Shown: positions 41,860 to 51,010 of the stretch, one piece after another
Layout: each line of letters starts with the position of its first letter
Position numbering within the stretch: the first letter of the stretch is position 1
Made by a program: the position numbers and the translations under genes
From: JAADHX01 sp964569385
Lineage (GTDB): Bacteria; Actinomycetota; Acidimicrobiia; Acidimicrobiales; Poriferisodalaceae
Reading direction: 5' to 3'
Length of the DNA stretch: 64,000 bases
Assembly: GCA_964569385.1 (NCBI GenBank)
Contig: CAZMUM010000020.1
Span: 1 to 64,000, forward strand
Notes under the pieces: model-generated
The model's database searches: none
What the model saw: only the letters and a program-made list of their open reading frames with translations
What the model was told of the DNA's origin: nothing

Positions 41860-43203
41860 TCAAGCAGAGGTCGTAGAGCGACTCGGGCTCAGCACCAGGT
41901 GCCACGCAACTACGAGGACGATGCAGCCGATGAGAGCCGTTGACGCATTGCCATCCGACCAAGCCTTGAGCGCCGTAGATACAACAAGCGCCACTCCGAC
42001 CGTTGAGGCTGGGCCGAGGCTCCACGGAGCGACGCCCCCCAGAAGGGCTCGACGCTCGACTCGACCAAACATGGCCACAAGCCCAACGAGACTCACGGCA
42101 CTTATCGCAACGTGAGGCAGCTTCTGAACCCACCACGAGCTGGTGCCGACATCGGCGGTCGGTATCCAACCCAGCTTCCATACCGCAGCAGTACCAATCA
42201 CGGCGGCGGTCATATGCCACAGGTACACCGACATGGCCATCGAATTGCCACCGACAACACCGGTCCAGGCGCGTTGACCGGCGCCCTTGGAACTGAGGAA
42301 TCGAGTCACCGCCGGAGCCGCCCAGATTGCTGTGGTGCTGTAGGCGAAGCCAAACAGAAGCAGGGCTAACGAGGGCGGATGAGTGGGGGAGTTGGCCAAG
42401 CCTGGAAAGTGCACCATGGACACGGGCCAAGGGCCAAAGGCAACAGCAGACACTGCCGCTAACCACGAGGACGCGGCAACGGCGGCCATGGTGCGGCCCA
42501 TCGGGAGTAGCCCGTCACGCCACGCGAAACCGAGAGTCTGGAACATCAACCAGCCAAGTACCCAGTTGAGCTGAGGAAGCAAAGGAACCTCAGCGAACCT
42601 GGCGACTTCGAGGCTCAGGAAAGTTGCCACCATGATGGCGCCGACTCGACCAGGGCTACGACGGAAGTGGGGGAGAAGATACGGGGCGATGGCAGTATCG
42701 ATCGTGTAGTTCGCCAGAAACCACAACGGGATGGCGGCGCCAACCAATCCTGCGCTCGCCAGAGCCATTTGGCCGCTGATTGCCCCAACCGTCATGAGGA
42801 CCAGCCAAGTTGTGGCCAGTGCGACGGCGGGGGCGACCATGCGTCTGAGGCGGATAGCAATCCACTCAGCCGAGTTGCCCGAGCCGCGGGTGTTGTGTGA
42901 GTCGAGCGACATAGCCGACGCGAACCCGCCAACCACGAAGAACAGAGGCATGACCTGGAAAAACCAGGTGATCCACGCCATCGACGGTGCTAGCTCGAGT
43001 GCGTTGCCGCCGACAATGTTTCCGTCGGAATCGAGCCAGATGGCGATGGCGGCCCAATGGCCAAGGGCAACGGCCAACATCGCGAGCGCCCGATAGGCAT
43101 CGACGGCCCGATTGCGATCTGGGCGAGCCGCGGCCGCCAGGTCGCTAGCTTTTGGCCGGGTGGCCGAAGTGTTTACGTGAGTCGGAGCAGTGCGGTTTGT
43201 CAT
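41860..43203 (-). CDS. Acyltransferase 3-family membrane protein
   Basis: This 447-aa protein has about ten membrane helices and the Acyl_transf_3 hallmarks: RNRAVDAYRALAMLAVALGHW with the catalytic His in the first helix region, and PLFFVVGGFASAM with the adjacent Arg-bearing loop IRLRRMVAPAV. Such proteins O-acylate sugars or lipids of the envelope. The start is uncertain: ATG at 43203 is used, ATG at 43224 is in frame. It lies 29 bases before the kinase gene on the same strand and could be regulated by or co-transcribed with it. Confidence 0.85.
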   Translation of the reverse strand: MTNRTAPTHVNTSATRPKASDLAAAARPDRNRAVDAYRALAMLAVALGHWAAIAIWLDSDGNIVGGNALELAPSMAWITWFFQVMPLFFVVGGFASAMSLDSHNTRGSGNSAEWIAIRLRRMVAPAVALATTWLVLMTVGAISGQMALASAGLVGAAIPLWFLANYTIDTAIAPYLLPHFRRSPGRVGAIMVATFLSLEVARFAEVPLLPQLNWVLGWLMFQTLGFAWRDGLLPMGRTMAAVAASSWLAAVSAVAFGPWPVSMVHFPGLANSPTHPPSLALLLFGFAYSTTAIWAAPAVTRFLSSKGAGQRAWTGVVGGNSMAMSVYLWHMTAAVIGTAAVWKLGWIPTADVGTSSWWVQKLPHVAISAVSLVGLVAMFGRVERRALLGGVAPWSLGPASTVGVALVVSTALKAWSDGNASTALIGCIVLVVAWHLVLSPSRSTTSA

Positions 43204-43280
43204 GCACTCATTGAGCGACATCACGACGCCGAAGTCTGTCGGGGAAACCCCCCAAATGTATCTAGGGGGACCCCAGGCGG

Positions 43281-45407
43281 CTACTCAGCGGGGCGGGTTG
43301 TGATGCTCGAAAAGCACATCTCGTCGCCGGTGCCCTCAGACCAAGTGATGTACTTAGGGTTGGGGTCGAAACGAAGACCGCGATCCCAGTAGCACTCGAT
43401 TCGGATGGTGTCTTCAGTGGTGATGATGATGTTGTCGACCGGTTTGTAACCAAGCTGCCAGTCGAAACTCCACCTCGGAATGTCGAGCAGAACAATCTCA
43501 TCGTCAGTATCGGGGTTGAGGGTGAGCCTAATAGCGGCTCCGATCTCGTGCATATGGCCAGTTACCGAAACGATCTGGCCCGGGTTTTCGACGGGTAGAT
43601 CGCAGCTCGAATACGCCGTGCCGTCGGTCTGATCGGCGAACTGCGCTGCCGTCTGGCCGCATTGGCCGAGCAGGAAATCGGCGATGAAACGCGAGATCGA
43701 GCCGTAGTCGCGGCCGATGCGGTCAAGCTCGACCGAACGCAAACATTGCGGACTGTCGGCAGTCGGTGCATCGGCTGGACAGGGGATTTCGGCCGGGCCA
43801 AGGTACAGCTGGCCGTCGAGGCTTATCAAGGACCCACCGGCAGCCTCGACTACCTCTGGCGAATGGAGGTCCACGATAAACGTTGAGTTGTCGACCGGTG
43901 CGTGGTGGTCGTAGTGGTAGTGCATCTGAACCACGAAAAAGTCGCCGGGTTCGAGAATTTGGCCGGCATCCTCACCGAAGTACGAACCCTGTCCACCAGG
44001 TGCCCAGCCGGCTGCTGCTTCGGTTGGACCGTCCAACGAAGAGCCACCGGTGTAACAGGTCCAGCCGGCACCGTCTTCTTCGGCGTCGCGGCGGTCGGCG
44101 TCGGGGCGGGCCTCAGCGCTGGCCTTGGTGATGATGGCGTGGTGGGCAACGTCGATTTGGTCTGGCTCGAACCCATAACCCCTGGCCCATACGGTCTCGG
44201 TGATTTGAGGATCGAAGATTAGGCACCGATAGTCGTCCTTGCGGTCGGTCGAGCCTTGGTACGGCTCGATCGAGTTAACGACAAGATCGCGTTCTACCTG
44301 GCGAAAACTGCCAGGGGTGGCGACGATCGCGGTGTCGGGTTCGACGTCGATCGTTGCGCCTTCGGCAACCCACGCGGCAATTTCGGCGAGTTCGTCTTCG
44401 TTAAGGCTCCAGTCGTCTTGGAAGTCGACGCTCTCGTCGGACGCTGGCCACGGTGGCATGTACCTGGAGTGAGTGATGAGGTTGATGTCGGAAGCGATGT
44501 CGGCGATGTCGGCCGCAGTCGATAACTCCCATGTGCTCGAACCAGGGCCGCCGATGGTGTGGCAGCTAGCGCAGCGGTTGGACATGATGGGCATTATCGC
44601 TTTACTGAATCGATTCGAGCCCGACGCATCGAACACCACGTTGGTAACAATTGCCAACTCGACAGGTGCGAGCGGTTCGGTTCGTTCGGTTACGTCGATA
44701 GCAACGACGTCGATCGTCAGGGTGAGCTCGTCGTCGGTGCTGACGAGGCCCGCGATACTGATTGGCCCGACGTCGTATGTGGACATCAGGATCGAAGCCG
44801 AGACATCGACTGCGAGGTTGTCACCGGTCAGACTTGCCGTACCGGTGAACGTTTCGGTGGATGTGGTTTCTTTGACCGTGAGGTCGCCGGTGAGCGTGAT
44901 GTTGTAAGCCTCGCCGTCGGCGATCTCGGTCGGCCAGCCGTTTACAACCTCAGGAGTGAACTCGGCGAAGCGGTAGAGACTCGATTCGAGGAAGTCGTGC
45001 CTGATGCGCTTATCGCGCAGCGATGAATCCGAAGTTAGGGTCTCGACGTTCACGATGATTGTGCCCACTGTCGAGAGACTTGGATCGACCATGTCGAGAA
45101 CAATGTCGCCCGCCACCGCCGATGTAGAGCCGACGGCCGTGCGACTAGTTCCGGCCAGGCGTTCGGCTACCGAATAGCCAATGCTTGACTGGTCGGAGTC
45201 GATCGAAAAGCGGCGCTGCTCTTCGGTTTCGATTACGAGCTCTGGGGCGGCCGGTAGCTCGAAGGTGACTTCATTGTCGGCTAGTAGCCAATCCCACTGG
45301 TTCTTGGTGGCGAGCCCCAGACCACCAACAGCGAGTACGCCCACGAACAAAACCAATACACCTCGCGGTAGTCGGCTCACCCGTTTAACAATCTTCGGTA
45401 CACCCAC
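43281..45407 (-). CDS. YceI / cytochrome c / PHM-like copper monooxygenase fusion protein
   Basis: This 708-aa exported protein has a membrane anchor (about 16-34) and three parts. Residues 64-240 form a YceI-like lipocalin (FSIDSDQSSIGYSV, IRHDFLESSLYRFAEFTP). Residues 265-350 form a cytochrome c-like segment with haem site C279-A-S-C282-H283 and likely distal Met317 in YMPPW. Residues 355-708 resemble the two copper domains of peptidylglycine/dopamine monooxygenases: His422-His423, His496/498, His618-x-His620 in GHMHEIG, and Met697 in DEMCFSS, matching the CuH and CuM ligands. It probably faces outward and performs a haem-coupled copper oxidation. Substrate unknown. Confidence 0.85.
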   Translation of the reverse strand: MGVPKIVKRVSRLPRGVLVLFVGVLAVGGLGLATKNQWDWLLADNEVTFELPAAPELVIETEEQRRFSIDSDQSSIGYSVAERLAGTSRTAVGSTSAVAGDIVLDMVDPSLSTVGTIIVNVETLTSDSSLRDKRIRHDFLESSLYRFAEFTPEVVNGWPTEIADGEAYNITLTGDLTVKETTSTETFTGTASLTGDNLAVDVSASILMSTYDVGPISIAGLVSTDDELTLTIDVVAIDVTERTEPLAPVELAIVTNVVFDASGSNRFSKAIMPIMSNRCASCHTIGGPGSSTWELSTAADIADIASDINLITHSRYMPPWPASDESVDFQDDWSLNEDELAEIAAWVAEGATIDVEPDTAIVATPGSFRQVERDLVVNSIEPYQGSTDRKDDYRCLIFDPQITETVWARGYGFEPDQIDVAHHAIITKASAEARPDADRRDAEEDGAGWTCYTGGSSLDGPTEAAAGWAPGGQGSYFGEDAGQILEPGDFFVVQMHYHYDHHAPVDNSTFIVDLHSPEVVEAAGGSLISLDGQLYLGPAEIPCPADAPTADSPQCLRSVELDRIGRDYGSISRFIADFLLGQCGQTAAQFADQTDGTAYSSCDLPVENPGQIVSVTGHMHEIGAAIRLTLNPDTDDEIVLLDIPRWSFDWQLGYKPVDNIIITTEDTIRIECYWDRGLRFDPNPKYITWSEGTGDEMCFSSITTRPAE

Positions 45408-45440
45408 GATTCGCCCCTTTCAGGACCAGTCTGCCCTAGG

Positions 45441-46916
45441 TCAGCTCGTTGCCCACCCACGGCTGCGATCTAGGGCCCTGTTCCAGTCGACATATTGAGC
45501 ATCAGCGTTAGTGCGATCGGGATTTGGCGACGTGCGCACATCGAGTTGCCATGCAGCCGCGACATCGTCGGTGCTCGACCAAACACCTTCGGCCAACCCG
45601 GCCAGGAACGCCGCACCTAGTGCAGTGGTTTCTGTGATCTTGGGACGACTCACATCGACGCCCAACTGGTCGGCTTGGATCTGCATCAACAACGCCATGA
45701 CCGATGCGCCGCCATCGATCCGCAGGTCGGCCACTTGGTGACCGGCCGCACTAGCCATAGCTTCTACGACATCGCGGGTCTGATACGCCATTGCTTCTAC
45801 GACTGCTCTGGCGATCTCGGCTCGACCCGTGCCCCGACTGATGCCGACGATTGTTCCCCGTGCGTACGGATCCCAGTGGGGCGACCCCAACCCGACCATC
45901 GCCGGAACAAAGAAGACACCGCCGGTGTCGGGAACCGATTCTGCTAGAGGCCCAACTTCGGCGGCCGATTCGATGATGCCTAGTCCGTCGCGTAACCACT
46001 GAACCGCCGCTCCTGTGATGAACACAGCTCCTTCGAGGGCATAAGTCGTTTCGCCATTGGCGAGAGTCCAGGCGACGGTCGTGAGTAGACCCTCAGTTGG
46101 TTCAGGGCAGGTCTGGCCGATGTTCATAAGCACAAACGAGCCGGTTCCGTATGTGTTCTTGGTCATTCCAGGCTCGAGGCAGGCTTGCCCAAACAGGGCC
46201 GCCTGCTGATCGCCCGCTATGCCCGAGATCGGAATACCCGCTCCCGCAGCACAGTCGTCTGATGTAAGCCCGTATCGGCCACTCGATGGTCGCACTTCAG
46301 GCAGAGCCGCTAGCGGCACACCGAGTAGGTCGCAGAGTTCTGGGCTCCATTGGAGTGAGTGGATGTCGAACAGCATGGTTCGGCTGGCGTTGGTGGTGTC
46401 GGTGATGAACGTCTGGCCACCAGTCATCTTGTAGACGAGCCAGGAATCGATGGTGCCAATGGCCAGGTCGTCGTCGATCGCGACTCCGCCCTCGGTTAGC
46501 AGCCATTCTGCTTTGGTGCCGCTGAAGTACGGATCGAGCACCAAGCCTGTTGTAGAGCGAACCATGTCGAGATGCCCGGCCGCGGTTAACTCATCGCAAC
46601 GAGCGGCGGTCCGCCGATCTTGCCAAACGATGGCCCGATGCCTTGGTTTGCCAGTCCGACGATCCCATGCCACGACTGTCTCACGCTGATCGGTGATACC
46701 GATGGCGGCGATCGGTTCGGTGAGGGTGGGCACCAGATCGTCCAACGTGGCCTGTACTGCGGTCCAGATCTCGTCGGCGTCGTGCTCCACCCAGCCTGGT
46801 TGAGGAAAGTGCTGAGTGAACTCTCGGTAGGCCAGCCCTACCGGTCGACCCGTTTCATCTATAGCGAACGAACGAACGCCCGTCGTGCCGGCGTCGATTG
46901 CTACAACAATTGCCAT
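45441..46916 (-). CDS. glpK: Glycerol kinase
   Basis: This 491-aa enzyme phosphorylates glycerol. FGGY-family signatures include IDAGTTGVRSFAID, DQRETVVAWDRRTG, GIAGDQQAALFGQ, NTYGTGSF and the C-terminal GGASVMALLMQIQAD. The length is standard. The ATG of MAIVVAIDAG gives the family's normal N-terminus. It is divergent from the phosphofructokinase gene with about 90 bases between, so glycerol entry and glycolysis could share control. No glycerol facilitator or dehydrogenase gene is adjacent. Confidence 0.93.
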   Translation of the reverse strand: MAIVVAIDAGTTGVRSFAIDETGRPVGLAYREFTQHFPQPGWVEHDADEIWTAVQATLDDLVPTLTEPIAAIGITDQRETVVAWDRRTGKPRHRAIVWQDRRTAARCDELTAAGHLDMVRSTTGLVLDPYFSGTKAEWLLTEGGVAIDDDLAIGTIDSWLVYKMTGGQTFITDTTNASRTMLFDIHSLQWSPELCDLLGVPLAALPEVRPSSGRYGLTSDDCAAGAGIPISGIAGDQQAALFGQACLEPGMTKNTYGTGSFVLMNIGQTCPEPTEGLLTTVAWTLANGETTYALEGAVFITGAAVQWLRDGLGIIESAAEVGPLAESVPDTGGVFFVPAMVGLGSPHWDPYARGTIVGISRGTGRAEIARAVVEAMAYQTRDVVEAMASAAGHQVADLRIDGGASVMALLMQIQADQLGVDVSRPKITETTALGAAFLAGLAEGVWSSTDDVAAAWQLDVRTSPNPDRTNADAQYVDWNRALDRSRGWATS

Positions 46917-47006
46917 ACCGACAGACCGTAATGGGCGGTACGGTCCCAGTCTGAAACTAGAACAGTCTGAAACTAGAGTTGTAGGAATCTGCATGGGGGT
47001 AGCCAG

Positions 47007-48038
47007 ATGAAAGTGGGAGTGCTAACCGGGGGCGGAGACTGCCCAGGCCTTAACGCGGTCATCAGAGCCATCGTCCGAAAGGCCGAGCGAGTCTTTGACG
47101 ATGAGGTCATCGGTTTCAGAGATGGCTGGGCCGGAGTAATCGACAGCGACTACATGACCCTCAACGTCGAGACCATGCGCGGGTCGCTTCCTAAGGGCGG
47201 AACAATCATTGGCACTTCGCGGAGCAACCCGGCGTTGTACGACGGAGGGTTCGAGACAGCCAAGCAGAACCTGATCGACCTTGGCATCGATGCACTCATC
47301 GTGATTGGCGGCGATGGAACGTTGAAGTGCGCCGACCGGTTAGCCCAACTCGGCAGCAACGTGGTCGCCGTCCCGAAAACAATCGATAACGACATTGCCC
47401 TCACGGAGTACACGTTCGGATTCAACACGGCTGTGCAGATTGCCACCGACCTCATCGATCGGCTACACACAACCGCCGAGTCACACAACCGAGTTATGGT
47501 CGTCGAAGTAATGGGCCGGCACGTCGGGCACGTTGCTGTTCACGCCGGAATCGCCGGTGGCGCGAGTGTGATTTTGGTTCCGGAGTTCCCATTCGATATC
47601 GACGACGTTTGCGCCCGTATTGTTCGTCGCCACGGGCGGGGCCGATACGCGTCGATTGTTGTAGTCGCGGAAGGAGCCAGACCAGTTTCTGAGACGGTGA
47701 GTTCGCACACCACCGAACTCGACGAGTGGGGCAACCCCAAAGTTGGCGGAATCGGCGACCTCATTGGTAAGGCAATCGCCGAACGGACCGGGTTCGATTC
47801 GCGGGTAACGGTGCTTGGCCATGTACAACGGGGAGGAACCCCTACCGCGTATGACCGAGTCCTGTGCACCCGTTTCGGGGTGGCGGCTATCGACGCGGTA
47901 CACGATCAAGATTTCGGTTCGATGGTGGCGCTGCAATCTGATCAGATTGTTCGGGTGCGACTGGCCGACGTGGTTGGAGTCGAAAAGCCAATTCGACCCG
48001 AGTTGTATACCGACGTAGCTGAGGTGTTCTTCGCCTAG
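47007..48038 (+). CDS. pfkA: 6-phosphofructokinase, group III type with Gly104 and Lys124
   Basis: This 343-aa enzyme converts fructose 6-phosphate to the 1,6-bisphosphate. The numbering matches E. coli PfkA: GGDGT at 101-105, with Gly104 as in ATP-using enzymes, and PKTIDND at 123-129, with Lys124 as in pyrophosphate-using ones; Asp127 is catalytic. This mixed pair is known in actinobacterial group III enzymes, of which those with Gly104 generally use ATP. ATP use is therefore the better guess. The ATG follows a GGGGG stretch. It is divergent from glycerol kinase. Confidence 0.93.
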   Translation: MKVGVLTGGGDCPGLNAVIRAIVRKAERVFDDEVIGFRDGWAGVIDSDYMTLNVETMRGSLPKGGTIIGTSRSNPALYDGGFETAKQNLIDLGIDALIVIGGDGTLKCADRLAQLGSNVVAVPKTIDNDIALTEYTFGFNTAVQIATDLIDRLHTTAESHNRVMVVEVMGRHVGHVAVHAGIAGGASVILVPEFPFDIDDVCARIVRRHGRGRYASIVVVAEGARPVSETVSSHTTELDEWGNPKVGGIGDLIGKAIAERTGFDSRVTVLGHVQRGGTPTAYDRVLCTRFGVAAIDAVHDQDFGSMVALQSDQIVRVRLADVVGVEKPIRPELYTDVAEVFFA

Positions 48039-48079
48039 CAGGTGAACGCGAATTGACCGGCGGCATACGGCTGGTGGCC

Positions 48080-48085
48080 TAAGCT
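48080..48085 (+). promoter_or_regulatory. Possible -10 hexamer for leaderless trkA
   Basis: TAAGCT lies seven bases before the trkA ATG, the same spacing as at ilvD. No ribosome site is seen. The 3' end of the phosphofructokinase gene is about 40 bases upstream. Confidence 0.3.
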
Positions 48086-48092
48086 GGTTCAA

Positions 48093-49436
48093 ATGCGTGT
48101 TCTCGTGGTCGGCGCCGGCGAGGTTGGGTCCTATGTGGCCCTCCGACTTAGCCGTGAAGGCAATGATGTTGTGGTTATCGACAACTCGAGGCGGCGGCTT
48201 CGTGAGATCGACGAAACTCTCGACGTAATGACGGTGTTAGGCAGTGGCAGTAGCCCCCTGGTCCTCAGCGAAGCCCAGGTCGACCGGGCCGACCTCGTTG
48301 TTGCGCTAAGCGACGACGACGAAGTGAACCTGCTGGTATGCATGCAAGCCAGACAAGCCGGCGTCGGTCGGACCGTCGCCCGATTGGAGGCCGCCGATCT
48401 TCGCGACCGGGCAGGCCTCCAGGTGCGAAAGGCCATGGGCGTCGACCTGGTGATCGACCCCGACGAAGAAATTGCAACAGAGATACTCGAACTGGTCGGC
48501 TACCAAGGCGCATCAGATGTTCACGAAATGGCCGGTGGTGAGGCGTTACTGATTGGCGCCCGCTTACAAGCCGACGCACCGATCGTGGGTCGTCGAGTTT
48601 TCGACCTTGCTCGCGAGTATGGGCCTAACTGGGACTTCATCTTCGGAACCATTACCCGCGACGGCAACACGATCGTTGTCCGTTCTGACCACGTTTTGGC
48701 CGAAAACGATCTTCTTCGAGTGGTGTGTAAGCGGCGCGGCAAGGCCGAGTTAATGCAACTGCTTGGCCTAAAGCGCAACCGCCTCCGCAAGGTGATGCTT
48801 CTTGGTGGCGGGCGAACGGCCGAGATTCTGGCCGGCCGACTCGCCGCAAAAGGCGTCGAGGTGGTCATCGTCGAGCGCAACATCGAGCGCTGCCAAGAGC
48901 TCTCGGAACACCTGCCTTCCTCGCTCGTTTTGCACGGCGACATCACCGAAGTTGAGCTGCTGGTCGAGGAAGGCATCGGCACCTTCGACAGCGTTGTTGC
49001 TCTTACAGGCGAAGACGACGCCAACATCCTCGCCTGTCTGTTTGCCAAGGCCGAGGGAGCGAGCGAGACGATCGCAGTCGTTCACCGACTTGGTTTGTTG
49101 TCGTTGCTCGACCAAGTTGGTATCGACGCCGCCTTGTCACCCCGAACCGCATCGGCCAACAGTGTTCTTCGTTTCGTCAGAGGCGACGTCGCCCAGGTAG
49201 CCACGTTCCTTGACGGCGACGTCGAGGTCATTGAGTTCGAGGTTCAACCCGGAACCCAAGCGGTAGACGCGCGGATAGCCGACCTGCACCTTCCTCAAGA
49301 TGTGCTGGTAGCGGCGATCGTGCGCGACGGTAAGGCCGAGATAGCGAGAGGTAAGTCGACGCTGCGGGTTCGCGACCATGTCGTGGTGTTCGCGCTTCCG
49401 CACATGGTCGATCGCGTTCACGAAGCATTCGGATAG
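48093..49436 (+). CDS. trkA: Trk potassium uptake regulatory subunit TrkA
   Basis: This 447-aa cytoplasmic NAD-binding protein gates TrkH channels. It has two tandem RCK modules: the first opens MRVLVVGAGEVGSYVALRL, the second KVMLLGGGRTAEILAGRL at about residue 232. Each nucleotide-binding half is followed by a TrkA_C part. The acidic residue ending the second strand (VVVIDNS, VVIVERN) fits NAD(H) binding. Two TrkH genes follow within 15 bases, forming a three-gene potassium uptake operon. Confidence 0.93.
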   Translation: MRVLVVGAGEVGSYVALRLSREGNDVVVIDNSRRRLREIDETLDVMTVLGSGSSPLVLSEAQVDRADLVVALSDDDEVNLLVCMQARQAGVGRTVARLEAADLRDRAGLQVRKAMGVDLVIDPDEEIATEILELVGYQGASDVHEMAGGEALLIGARLQADAPIVGRRVFDLAREYGPNWDFIFGTITRDGNTIVVRSDHVLAENDLLRVVCKRRGKAELMQLLGLKRNRLRKVMLLGGGRTAEILAGRLAAKGVEVVIVERNIERCQELSEHLPSSLVLHGDITEVELLVEEGIGTFDSVVALTGEDDANILACLFAKAEGASETIAVVHRLGLLSLLDQVGIDAALSPRTASANSVLRFVRGDVAQVATFLDGDVEVIEFEVQPGTQAVDARIADLHLPQDVLVAAIVRDGKAEIARGKSTLRVRDHVVVFALPHMVDRVHEAFG

Positions 49437-49450
49437 CGGGTCCATAGAAA

Positions 49451-51010
49451 TTGTTCGCCGATGCCGCATGGGACAGGTTCCTAGCTCCGTCATATAGGCG
49501 TGTGTTAAGGGTCGTCAACACCGGCAAGCGCGATTCGGCTCCCGCAGTCACCGCTGGAGTGGTGCTGTTCCTCGGTGGTGTCGCGGCAATACCGGCTGCG
49601 GTCGTCGACATCGGCGTCGGTGGCGGACACCCGATAGCGCTCGCACTCGCGTCGGTAACTCTGATGCTGATCGGGTTTCCGTTGGCTCTCTATTTTGGCA
49701 TCCCCATGCGTCTCACTACTGAGGAGTTGTACGGGTCGTTAGTGGTCGGGGCGCTGGCGATGCTCGCGGCCGGCGCCGCAGTCATGCTCGCTACGGGTGC
49801 GGTCACCGGAGTGATCAACGCGATTGTCGAGGCCACCGCTGGGGTCAGTACTACTGCGGCATCGGTGATCGATGATCCCTCGGACTTGTCGAGGGGTGAG
49901 CAGCTGTTTCGAGCCATGCTGCAATGGGGCTCCGGTGTAGTGAGCTTGGTGGCAATTGTCCGAGTGTTGCCGCGACTCGGAATTGGAGGGCTCGAGGCCG
50001 GCGGGGGAGTGGCTACCAGGTCGGCGAGCCGGCTGTCTCCTACCACGGGCGGAAACCTTCGCCGCCTTGGGTTGTTGTACGGGGTGTTCACTGGCCTCAC
50101 TGCGGTGGCCTATCTGGCAGCGGGGATGCCAGCGTTCGATGCCCTCAATCACGGATTGACGGTCGCCTCGACGGGTGGTTGGTCTACTCGGGCTGGGTCC
50201 ATTGGTGCCTTCGACTCTGCCGCGATCGAGTGGGTGTCGATCGCGGCGATGTTTTGCGCGGGAGTGAGCCTGCCGTTTGTGTTCCAGATTCTGCGCACTG
50301 GGCGAGTCCGACTGCTGTGGACAGGCATTGAGTTTCGCGTCTATATGGCGGTTGCTGCGGGTGCGTGGGTCGCACTGACGCTCTTGGGCGATGACCGATC
50401 TTTGGAAGGTATCCGCAGCGCTGGATTCGCCGCAACTTCGGCCGTGTCCACTACCGGTCTGGTCGCATCGAACCCGAGCGAGTTCGGCGGTCAAGGCGCC
50501 GCGCTACTCATCACAGTTGCCGCGGTCGGAGGCATGGCCGCTTCGTTAACCGGCGGACTCAGGCTCGCGCGCATACTGGTGGTGTTCAGCGTCATGAAGC
50601 GCGAACTCAGCAGGCAGCTGCACCCACACTTGGTCAAGCGGGTGTGGGTCGGACGGTCCACCGTCGGAGAAGGCGTCGTCAGTCGCATTCTGGGCGAGGT
50701 GATGCTGAACATCATCGTCGCCGCCGTCGGGTACTTAGCGCTTGCGTTCTACGGCGAAAAGGTCTTCTCGGCTATCGGCTCGACTCTCTCGTTGTTGGCC
50801 ACCGCAGGACCGGCCTATGGATCGGTCGACCCCGAGACCACGCTCACGGCTCTCGAACCCACCGGTCGCATTGTCGCAGCAATGCTGATGTTGTTCGGTC
50901 GCATCTCGGTCCTCCCGGTGTTGGCGGCTATCGCGGTGGTCACCAAGCCCGTGAGGGCGTGGATGCGCCGCAGCCGCTCACGGATCCTTCGACCGGTGTT
51001 AGGTCGATGA
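49451..51010 (+). CDS. TrkH-family potassium transporter, first of two
   Basis: This 519-aa membrane protein has about ten helices and four pore loops with central Gly: AGVSTTAAS, VASTGGWST, SAVSTTGLV and LATAGPAYG. The first loop departs from the usual SGFTTTG. The C-terminal MLMLFGRISVLPVLA is a TrkH hallmark. The start is uncertain: TTG at 49451 is used, GTG at 49502 is possible. Its stop overlaps the ATG of the second TrkH gene (ATGA). Confidence 0.85.
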   Translation: MFADAAWDRFLAPSYRRVLRVVNTGKRDSAPAVTAGVVLFLGGVAAIPAAVVDIGVGGGHPIALALASVTLMLIGFPLALYFGIPMRLTTEELYGSLVVGALAMLAAGAAVMLATGAVTGVINAIVEATAGVSTTAASVIDDPSDLSRGEQLFRAMLQWGSGVVSLVAIVRVLPRLGIGGLEAGGGVATRSASRLSPTTGGNLRRLGLLYGVFTGLTAVAYLAAGMPAFDALNHGLTVASTGGWSTRAGSIGAFDSAAIEWVSIAAMFCAGVSLPFVFQILRTGRVRLLWTGIEFRVYMAVAAGAWVALTLLGDDRSLEGIRSAGFAATSAVSTTGLVASNPSEFGGQGAALLITVAAVGGMAASLTGGLRLARILVVFSVMKRELSRQLHPHLVKRVWVGRSTVGEGVVSRILGEVMLNIIVAAVGYLALAFYGEKVFSAIGSTLSLLATAGPAYGSVDPETTLTALEPTGRIVAAMLMLFGRISVLPVLAAIAVVTKPVRAWMRRSRSRILRPVLGR

